The translations under genes and the position numbers were made by a program. Shown piece by piece: positions 15,051 through 20,299 of a DNA stretch of 21,354 bases (the first letter of the stretch is position 1; each line of letters begins with the position of its first letter). Source of the stretch: CAIMUM01 sp034429715. Lineage in GTDB: Bacteria; Chloroflexota; Dehalococcoidia; GIF9; UBA5629. Under the pieces are notes generated by a model. It ran no database searches and had not been told where the DNA came from. It saw only the letters and a program-made list of their open reading frames with translations. The DNA lies in the NCBI GenBank assembly GCA_034429715.1, contig DAOUFR010000042.1:1-21354 (forward strand), written 5' to 3'.

Positions 15051-16494
15051 GTTCCCTCCTGACTGCCGAAGTATCGCCGGCCTGCTCGATGGCTTTGAGC
15101 AGCGCCCGGGCTTTATTCATTGTTTCCTGGTACTCACGCTGAGGCACGCTGTCATAGACGATGCCGCAGCCGGCCTGGACGTAGGCTGTGCCGTCCTTGA
15201 TCACCATTGTGCGTATGGCGATGGCCATATCCATATTGCCGTTATGCGAGAAATAGCCGACAGCCCCGGCATAAGGGCCGCGTTTATCCGGCTCCAGCTC
15301 GGCGATGATCTGCATGGCGCGTATTTTGGGAGCGCCCGAGACCGTCCCGGCCGGGAAGCAGGCACGCAGCGTATCGAAGGCGTCGAAGTCATCGCTGAGC
15401 CTGCCCTGCACATTGGTGACCATGTGCATCACGTGTGAATAACGCTCGATCTCCATCAGGTCGCTGACCTCCACCGTGCCCGGCTTGCTGATACGGCCGA
15501 TGTCGTTGCGTCCCAGGTCCACCAGCATGATGTGCTCGGCCCTTTCCTTTTCATCGTGCAGCAGCTCATCGGCCAGTGCGTTATCCTGAAGGTAATCCTC
15601 CCCGCGCGGTCGTGTGCCGGCCAGCGGACGGACCGTCACCGTGCCGTCCTCCACCCGAACCAGCGTTTCCGGGGAAGCGCCGACGATATCGAAATCGTCC
15701 AGATGCAGGAAGTACATATAGGGAGAGGGATTGATGGAACGCAGCGCCCGGTATATGTCGAACGGGTCTGCAGTTGCACGCGTGGAAAGGCGCTGCGAAA
15801 GCACCACCTGTATGGCCTCGCCGGCGGTGATATAGTCCCTGGCTCTGTCAACGCAGTCCTCGAAGTCCTGCTGCGAGAAATTGGATTGAATACCCCGTGT
15901 ATCGGCCTGCTCATGCAACATCGCCGGGGCGGGCAGAGGCGCCGTCAGTCTCTGCGCCAGCTCATCGATCCGGCTGACGGCCTGGGCGTAGGCTGTCTCA
16001 ACATCGTCCTCGATATGGGCGTTTGACATTATAATAGCCCTGTGCGTGACGTGGTCGAAGGCCAGCACGGTACCGACTATCATAAAAACTGCTTCGGGCA
16101 ATCCCAGCGGATCCTTGTCGGGTGAAGGCAATTGTTCGAACCGGGCGGAGGTCTCGTAGGACAAATATCCGACCGCACCGCCGCAGAGGATAGGCAGGCC
16201 ATAGACCTGGACCTGCTTATATTTTTCCATCTCGGCTTTTACAGCCTGCAGGGGTCCGGGCTGATCACCGGCACGGATGATAATCGTCTTCTCCGGTTCC
16301 GTGCCGATGAAGCTGTAGCGCGCCTGACGCTGGCCACCCTCCACGCTCTCCAGCAGGAAAGAATAGCTTCCGCGGCTGACTTTCAGGAACGCCGAGACCG
16401 GCGTCTCCATGTCGGCTACTATCTCCCGATAGATGGGGACCAGGTTGCCGTCCCTGGCGAGTTTCTTAACTTCTTCCAATGAGGGGTGATACAT
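15031..16494 (-). CDS. trpE: Anthranilate synthase component I
   Basis: 487 residues; makes anthranilate from chorismate with ammonia from TrpG. Feedback-binding elements are present: SFLLESVEGG (LLES at 47-50) and NPSPYMYF (255-262), so the enzyme is probably inhibited by tryptophan. Chorismate-site motifs: ASPE (273-276), GTRPRG (293-298), DLGRND (326-331) and PAGTVSGAPK (381-390). The ATG has GGAGG seven bases upstream. First structural gene of the operon, preceded by an attenuator and a short Arg-rich frame ending one base before this ATG. Confidence 0.97.
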   Translation of the reverse strand: MYHPSLEEVKKLARDGNLVPIYREIVADMETPVSAFLKVSRGSYSFLLESVEGGQRQARYSFIGTEPEKTIIIRAGDQPGPLQAVKAEMEKYKQVQVYGLPILCGGAVGYLSYETSARFEQLPSPDKDPLGLPEAVFMIVGTVLAFDHVTHRAIIMSNAHIEDDVETAYAQAVSRIDELAQRLTAPLPAPAMLHEQADTRGIQSNFSQQDFEDCVDRARDYITAGEAIQVVLSQRLSTRATADPFDIYRALRSINPSPYMYFLHLDDFDIVGASPETLVRVEDGTVTVRPLAGTRPRGEDYLQDNALADELLHDEKERAEHIMLVDLGRNDIGRISKPGTVEVSDLMEIERYSHVMHMVTNVQGRLSDDFDAFDTLRACFPAGTVSGAPKIRAMQIIAELEPDKRGPYAGAVGYFSHNGNMDMAIAIRTMVIKDGTAYVQAGCGIVYDSVPQREYQETMNKARALLKAIEQAGDTSAVRREHACTDR

Positions 16495-16495
16495 G

Positions 16496-16549
16496 CTATC
16501 GCCTCCGCCGGCCTGCCCGGCCTTTTTTATATTTATCAGATTGCTTCAT
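16496..16549 (-). CDS. Arg/Lys-rich 17-codon ORF upstream of trpE
   Basis: ATG at 16549 with AGGAGG exactly seven bases upstream, the best ribosome-binding site in this control region. The 17 residues are MKQSDKYKKGRAGRRRR, ending in four Arg codons (CGG, CGG, AGG, CGA) and TAG. The stop is followed by one base and then the trpE ATG. The trpE ribosome-binding site GGAGG (16502-16506) lies inside its last codons. It is downstream of the attenuator terminator, so it is translated only in readthrough mRNA. It may couple or tune trpE translation. It could also be a spurious frame, though the ribosome-binding site and spacing argue for translation. Confidence 0.45.
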   Translation of the reverse strand: MKQSDKYKKGRAGRRRR

Positions 16550-16580
16550 GGATAATCCTCCTGTAATTAAATTGGGGTAA

Positions 16581-16614
16581 ATAAAAAACCCTCCTGGCTA
16601 TCCAGGAGGGTTTT
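16581..16614 (-). terminator. trp attenuator terminator
   Basis: On the - strand CCCTCCTGG, loop ATAG, CCAGGAGGG form a 9-bp perfect GC-rich stem, extended to 13 bp by A-T pairs, followed by TTTTTTAT. It lies between the Trp-rich leader peptide and trpE, so it should end transcription before the structural genes when tryptophan is plentiful. The left arm also takes part in a competing antiterminator. Confidence 0.9.
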
Positions 16615-16670
16615 AAGATTAACTTAACTCTGCTACGAGGCTACGGTTTCAGGCAATGTCCTCCCGGACA
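16599..16670 (-). promoter_or_regulatory. trp antiterminator (segments 2 and 3)
   Basis: On the - strand TGTCCGGGAGG (16660-16670) can pair with CCTCCTGGATA (16599-16609): 11 consecutive pairs, two of them G-U. The second element includes most of the left arm and the loop of the terminator, so the two structures exclude each other. Segment 2 also overlaps the hairpin formed just after the Trp codons. Confidence 0.75.
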
Positions 16671-16748
16671 TGCAAAAAGCATGTCGCGCCACCACCAGCA
16701 GCTAAAGCTATTGATGTTGAGGACCGTTTTAACAATTGCCTTACTCAT
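16641..16748 (-). CDS. trpL: trp leader peptide with three tandem Trp codons
   Basis: 35 codons from ATG (16746-16748) to TAG (16641-16643). The middle reads NSFSCWWWRDMLFACPGG, with UGG UGG UGG at codons 18-20 (16689-16697). Such Trp runs before a terminator are the hallmark of ribosome-mediated trp attenuation. No ribosome-binding site precedes the ATG, but the predicted transcription start is only about four bases upstream, which fits leaderless or near-leaderless initiation. A ribosome stalled at the Trp codons would cover the first arm of the next hairpin (16679-16685), freeing segment 2 to form the antiterminator. Confidence 0.85.
   Translation of the reverse strand: MSKAIVKTVLNINSFSCWWWRDMLFACPGGHCLKP
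16667..16685 (-). promoter_or_regulatory. trp leader hairpin 1:2
   Basis: GACATGC, loop TTTTT, GCATGTC: a perfect 7-bp hairpin starting four bases after the last Trp codon. It sequesters the beginning of segment 2, so when the ribosome passes or is absent the antiterminator is disfavoured and the terminator can form. Confidence 0.75.
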
Positions 16749-16818
16749 TTGTGGCAAACATAGTAACATCACGTATCAAATCATGTCAAATTCAGTTAAA
16801 TAATATGTTAACAATTGC
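16729..16818. repeat. Direct repeat TTAACAATTGC flanking the trp promoter
   Basis: Two identical 11-base copies lie at 16729-16739 and 16808-16818, 79 bases apart. One is inside the leader peptide (GCA ATT GTT AA) and one upstream of the -35. The core CAATTG is palindromic. They could be operators that act by looping across the promoter, or chance in AT-rich DNA. Confidence 0.35.
16760..16789 (-). promoter_or_regulatory. trp operon promoter
   Basis: On the - strand, perfect TTGACA (16784-16789), an 18-base spacer and TACTAT (16760-16765). Predicted start near A16752, four bases before the leader-peptide ATG. An 11-base repeat TTAACAATTGC occurs on both sides of it (16729-16739 and 16808-16818). 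Confidence 0.7.
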
Positions 16819-16907
16819 TGTTTACAATTTACATAAACGTTGGATCAATAGCAGAAACTCAATAACCGTGTTAATACTGAAAATATAACCCTAAAGGGAG
16901 CAACATA

Positions 16908-17162
16908 ATGAAACATTTAGCTATGGGACTGGCGGGACTCCTGTTGATGGCATTAAATATTATCTATTTCTATGCCCATGACAATACGGCTATAAATGGT
17001 AATGCAGTGGGGCAATCGGCAGACAGCGTGACCATCGGCCAGGTCGACTGCACGCACGACTGCTCCACCTGCGGGAAGTGTTTTCCAATCAGCGACAATA
17101 AAACGCTGGAAACATCTTACAGCCTGACCGAGGCTGTCGCGTATAAGTTGATCGCTAAATAA
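16908..17162 (+). CDS. Small exported or membrane-anchored Cys-motif protein
   Basis: 84 residues with AAAGGGAG seven bases before the ATG. Residues ~5-23 are a hydrophobic helix after a single Lys (MKHLAMGLAGLLLMALNII), so it is either a signal peptide or an N-terminal anchor, placing the rest outside the membrane. The exported part has a dense Cys motif, VDCTHDCSTCGKCFP (C-x3-C-x2-C-x2-C), which could bind a metal or an iron-sulfur cluster. The C-terminus (SLTEAVAYKLIAK) looks helical. I do not recognise the family. The next gene starts ten bases after its stop, and both products combine a membrane segment with Cys motifs, so they probably work together. Confidence 0.75.
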   Translation: MKHLAMGLAGLLLMALNIIYFYAHDNTAINGNAVGQSADSVTIGQVDCTHDCSTCGKCFPISDNKTLETSYSLTEAVAYKLIAK

Positions 17163-17172
17163 GGGAAAAGCC

Positions 17173-17757
17173 ATGTCTAAAACATTAAAAATATTATGTA
17201 TTGGATTACTGGTACTGGGCATCCTGAGCTGTGCCTATCCCGTCCTGGCGCAGCACAGCAGTACACTTTCCTCGTCAAGTTGCCATAAGGGTAATGTCTA
17301 CTGCGAGTATCCCGGCAAATGCCATGACTACATCGACTCCAATAACGACAACTATTGCGACCGAAGTATTCCTTCGTCCGGCGCCGGAACAGGCGCTACC
17401 GTTGTTTCAACCGTGTCGATTGACAGCGATTCCCGGTACAACTTACTGCTCATTATGATCATCCTTATCATCGCATACGGGATAACTTACTTTCTTTCTC
17501 TTAAGAAGACTATAAAGAGTTCCTTGCACAGAAAAATATGGAATATCGCCCTGCTGGTGTCGGCCACTATTATGCTGATACTGGGGCTGTTGCTCACACT
17601 GCGAGAGGAATACAACATCAGCATACAGTTGCCCTTCGATATGACCTTCTGGCATGTGGAAACCGGTATCATCATGGGCATAATAGCAGCCTTCCATATC
17701 GCCTGGCACTGGCGTTATTATTTCCGTATAAAGCCTGCCGCGCAGAACGATCACTAA
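17173..17757 (+). CDS. Membrane protein with Cys/Asp loop and DUF4405-like His helices
   Basis: 194 residues. Signal peptide at ~1-26 (LLVLGILSCAYPVLA then QHSS). An exported segment holds C37, C44, C50 and C62 and the loop YIDSNNDNYCD, which resembles the Ca-binding-like Cys/Asp loops found on some anaerobe membrane redox proteins. Then come three predicted membrane helices at about 89-110, 122-143 and 162-182. H119 lies at the start of the second, and H161, H175 and H179 in FWHVETG...FHIAWHW in the last. This His pattern resembles DUF4405, where it is thought to suit heme b binding; the heme role is inference. Probably a small membrane electron-transfer or metal protein, co-transcribed with the preceding gene. 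Confidence 0.78.
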   Translation: MSKTLKILCIGLLVLGILSCAYPVLAQHSSTLSSSSCHKGNVYCEYPGKCHDYIDSNNDNYCDRSIPSSGAGTGATVVSTVSIDSDSRYNLLLIMIILIIAYGITYFLSLKKTIKSSLHRKIWNIALLVSATIMLILGLLLTLREEYNISIQLPFDMTFWHVETGIIMGIIAAFHIAWHWRYYFRIKPAAQNDH

Positions 17758-17818
17758 GTATGGAATACGACAGGGATAACCCCGGAGTTCTTCGGCAATT
17801 GAGCGCAGCCGTCCGGCG

Positions 17819-17847
17819 TTGACAGGTGGCCGTTATTTGGGCATACT
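17819..17847 (+). promoter_or_regulatory. Promoter of the O-methyltransferase, near-leaderless
   Basis: Perfect TTGACA (17819-17824), a 17-base spacer, then CATACT (17842-17847, 4 of 6). The predicted start at about 17853 is only four bases before the ATG at 17857, which has no ribosome-binding site. Confidence 0.5.
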
Positions 17848-17856
17848 CCATTATCG

Positions 17857-18873
17857 ATGAAGAGGCAGAAAGACTATGACATCGATCTGTTTGGGTCCGA
17901 TAACCTGGAGCAGGCGGCGGCTTTACTGGAGCTCAACTGGCAATTCCGCTCGTCACGCGCCCTGATGGCTGCCCATCAACTGGGTTTCTTCGAGGCACTG
18001 GCAAAGCCACGGCAGGCAGCTCAAGTCGCACTCAAGTGCGGTACAGACCCACGGATGACGGAAAAGCTTCTAATCGTCTGCTGCGCTCTGGGCGTATTGA
18101 AGCGCGACGGGGAGAATTTCGCACTGACTAAATTGGGATCGGACGTTCTGCTGAAGGACAGCCCCCGCTACATCGGTGGCACAATAAACCACAATGAGAT
18201 CCTCTGGTGGGCTACTTCCGGCCTTCCGGAAGTCGTACGTACGGGAAAACGCGATGCAGCTCCTGAGCCGCCCGAGCACTTCAAGCAGCATCTATTCGAT
18301 AACTGGATCTGGGCCATGCACGGCATCGCATCCAATGGCCAGGCGCAATGGGCGGCCAGCCAGCTCGATCTCAACGACAGAAAGCTCCTGCTCGATGTAG
18401 CCGGCGGGCCGGGCACATACAGCATCGCTTTATGCCAGCGGTTCCCGCATCTGAAGGCCGTTGTGTGGGACCTGCCGGAGACACTGGTTATCGCCAGGCA
18501 GGTGATCGATCGCTTCGGCATGAGCAAGCGTATTAAAGTCCAGGCGGGCGATTGGAGCAAGGATGAGTTTGGCTCAGGTTTCGACTGCATGCTGATGTCT
18601 AATATTCTACACGGCCCTGGCAGCCACGCAGGCATAAGGCTGAAACAGGCTAAAAAGGCGTTAAAGCGGGGCGGTCTGCTGATCGTTCACGATTTCCTGC
18701 TTAACAACGATAGATCCGGCCCTCTGCCGGCATCTCTCTTCAACTTATGGCTGGGGACATACACGGTGAGCGAGATGATTGCAGTCATACGCAAAGCCGG
18801 ATTCGGTGACGTATCGCTGATCGCCAGTAATGCGCACCGCGGCAGCGGGCTGATAACCGCAAGGCGCCCGTGA
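17857..18873 (+). CDS. Family-2 SAM-dependent O-methyltransferase
   Basis: 338 residues with the two-domain plan of plant-type and hydroxyneurosporene O-methyltransferases. The N-terminal winged-helix dimerisation domain (~1-105) includes RSSRALMAAHQLGFFEAL and LTKLGSDVLL. The C-terminal Rossmann domain has SAM motif LLLDVAGGPGTY (177-188), VVWDLPET (202-209), QAGDW (229-233) and the general-base position H252 in SNILHGPG. The usual family motif is DVGGGxG; here it is DVAGGPG. LIVHDFLL follows. It methylates a hydroxyl (or similar) group on a small molecule that cannot be named. No ribosome-binding site precedes the ATG, and the next in-frame ATG is codon 37, inside the conserved domain, so 17857 is kept. 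Encoded ~100 bases after the membrane pair with its own promoter candidate. Confidence 0.85.
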   Translation: MKRQKDYDIDLFGSDNLEQAAALLELNWQFRSSRALMAAHQLGFFEALAKPRQAAQVALKCGTDPRMTEKLLIVCCALGVLKRDGENFALTKLGSDVLLKDSPRYIGGTINHNEILWWATSGLPEVVRTGKRDAAPEPPEHFKQHLFDNWIWAMHGIASNGQAQWAASQLDLNDRKLLLDVAGGPGTYSIALCQRFPHLKAVVWDLPETLVIARQVIDRFGMSKRIKVQAGDWSKDEFGSGFDCMLMSNILHGPGSHAGIRLKQAKKALKRGGLLIVHDFLLNNDRSGPLPASLFNLWLGTYTVSEMIAVIRKAGFGDVSLIASNAHRGSGLITARRP

Positions 18874-18974
18874 AATCCATTCGGGGCGCTTGGTCCTCGC
18901 ACAGCCCCAAAGCGGACTCAACGGCAACGTTAACGGCGATAACTCAGGCTAATCATGATAAGGGAGATTAAAAT

Positions 18975-19739
18975 ATGGAACTGAAAGATAAAGTCATTTT
19001 AATCACCGGCGCCTCGTCAGGCATCGGCAAAGCGGTGGCGCTGGCGCTTAGCCGCGGGCATAACCGCATAGCCATATTCGCGCGCAGACAAGAATTGCTT
19101 TCGGACGTTGCTGAAAGCATCCGTAAGAACGGCAGCGAAGCTCTGGCGATCGTAGGGGACGCGCTGGATGAGAAACAGGCGGCAGACGCCGTCCACGAGG
19201 CGGCGCAGAGATTCGGGCGCATCGATATCGCCTTGCTGAATATCGGGATAGGACCTTCGCTCGATATTGCCAGGGCCGCTCCCGATGATATCAAACAGAA
19301 TATGCGCATAAACTACGATACTATGATCAATTTCTTCTGTCCGCTGGTTCAGCAGATGAAAAAACAGGAGTCGGGCGGAATCATCGCCAATACCAACTCG
19401 CTGGCCGGATTCCTGGGACTTCCTTCACAGGGTCACTATTCGGCCTCCAAGGCGGCCTGCCGTATGTTCCTGGATACCGCCCGCATTGAGCTGAAGCAGT
19501 ACAACATCAGGGTGCTGACGATATGTCCCGGATTCGTTGTCACGGAAAGAAATAAGCACCAGGGAATTCCCCGCTCGCTCACGATGACTCTGGATGAGGC
19601 GGCCAGGCATATCCTGAATGCCTTGAAATCGGAGCGCAAGGAATACCTTTTTCCCAATCATCTGAAGACGGCTGTTATGCTGCCGAAGTTCCTTCCGCGG
19701 TCCGCAACGGAGAGGGTGCTGTCCAGGTTCTCGCGTTAA
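18975..19739 (+). CDS. Short-chain dehydrogenase/reductase
   Basis: 254-residue classical SDR. Residues: TGASSGIG 11-18, N113 in RINYDT, S142 in NTNSLAG, and the YSASK pair Y155 and K159. ARRQ after the second strand suggests NADP(H). The conserved NNAG motif is changed to LLNIG (N89, G91), which usually lowers family scores but need not abolish activity. The C-terminal region (KSERKEYLFPNHLKTAVMLPKFLP) resembles SDRs of the dehydrogenase/reductase 7B-like group, some of which act on steroids, ketones or lipids. AAGGGAG eight bases upstream of the ATG supports the start. It follows the O-methyltransferase by 101 bases on the same strand and could be co-transcribed. It is only distantly like the SDR at 9200, so it is not a recent duplicate. 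Confidence 0.88.
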   Translation: MELKDKVILITGASSGIGKAVALALSRGHNRIAIFARRQELLSDVAESIRKNGSEALAIVGDALDEKQAADAVHEAAQRFGRIDIALLNIGIGPSLDIARAAPDDIKQNMRINYDTMINFFCPLVQQMKKQESGGIIANTNSLAGFLGLPSQGHYSASKAACRMFLDTARIELKQYNIRVLTICPGFVVTERNKHQGIPRSLTMTLDEAARHILNALKSERKEYLFPNHLKTAVMLPKFLPRSATERVLSRFSR

Positions 19740-19769
19740 TGACTACACGATCACGTTTTTCAATTATTA

Positions 19770-19798
19770 ATGTCATCCGGTAAGTTGAGTGTTATAAT
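19770..19798 (+). promoter_or_regulatory. Promoter of the GYD-domain gene
   Basis: Perfect TATAAT (19793-19798) with an extended -10 TG one base upstream (TGTTATAAT). ATGTCA (19770-19775) lies 17 bases further upstream as a 4-of-6 -35. It lies between the SDR stop and the GYD gene. Confidence 0.65.
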
Positions 19799-19857
19799 GG
19801 CGTCCAAACACAGGCTGACTGTCAGGCTGGGCCAGTAGTTATTCGAAGGAGGTTGAT

Positions 19858-20154
19858 ATGCCGGTTTACATCGCGTTGACTCGTCTCAATGAGGTTGGGA
19901 GAGAGGCCGTCAAAACCAGTCCCAGTAAAATCAAAGCCAATAAAAAAGCGCTCGAGGCCATGGGGGTAAAAGTACTGGGACAATATATCACTCTCGGCCG
20001 CTATGATTTCATCAACGTTTTTGAGGCGAAAAACGAGGAGACCATCCTGAAGGCTGCGGTAAACCTTTCGGGAAAAGGGATCGCCCACACAGAGACACTG
20101 GTGGCGCTCACGCTAGATGAGTTCCTTAAAATAGACAAAAAGCGGGCCAAGTAG
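19858..20154 (+). CDS. GYD-domain protein
   Basis: 98 residues, the whole length of the GYD domain family (PF08734), a small ferredoxin-like alpha/beta fold related to dimeric alpha-beta barrel proteins. Visible signature: MPVYIALTRLNEVGREAVK at the start, GVKVLGQYITLGRYDFINVFEA in the centre and ETLVALTLDEFLKI at the end. The name-giving G-Y-D motif reads GRYDF here. No membrane segment; cytoplasmic. Biochemical role of the family is not established. AGGAGG five bases before the ATG and an extended -10 promoter point to good expression as a single gene. Confidence 0.88.
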   Translation: MPVYIALTRLNEVGREAVKTSPSKIKANKKALEAMGVKVLGQYITLGRYDFINVFEAKNEETILKAAVNLSGKGIAHTETLVALTLDEFLKIDKKRAK

Positions 20155-20204
20155 AAATATTCTGCATTATCCGCGTTCGATGATTCACCTGCCAGTCGCC
20201 ATAA

Positions 20205-20223
20205 TCCGCCGGGGACAGGCGGA
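20205..20223 (+). repeat. Weak hairpin after the GYD gene
   Basis: TCCGCC (20205-20210) and GGCGGA (20218-20223) form a 6-bp stem with a 7-base loop. No T tract follows, so it is a poor terminator candidate. It is the only hairpin I noticed between the GYD and ligase genes. Confidence 0.25.
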
Positions 20224-20260
20224 GTGGGCAGGCGAACCTGATAAGATTGGATTTTAGCTG

Positions 20261-20269
20261 TGATATAAT
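20261..20269 (+). promoter_or_regulatory. Extended -10 promoter of the PaaK-like gene
   Basis: TGATATAAT: a perfect TATAAT (20264-20269) with TG at the extended -10 position. No convincing -35 is present, as is usual for extended -10 promoters. Transcription would start near 20276, 24 bases before the ATG. Confidence 0.6.
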
Positions 20270-20299
20270 TCCTCCAAAATACGCAGGGAGGCTCTGACG

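Larger units (their letters stand above)
16495..16907. promoter_or_regulatory. trp control region and divergent leader
   Basis: This 413-base gap has the trp promoter, leader peptide, attenuator and short Arg-rich frame on the - strand, listed separately. The right part (about 16800-16907) is AT-rich and must hold the promoter for the + strand gene at 16908. TTTACA (16821-16826) is a possible -35, but no convincing -10 follows at normal distance, so I do not assign one. Confidence 0.6.

Noticed and set aside
16667..16740. T-box riboswitch upstream of trpE
   Set aside because: No T-box bulge sequence or specifier-loop layout; the Trp-codon peptide with competing hairpins explains the region better.
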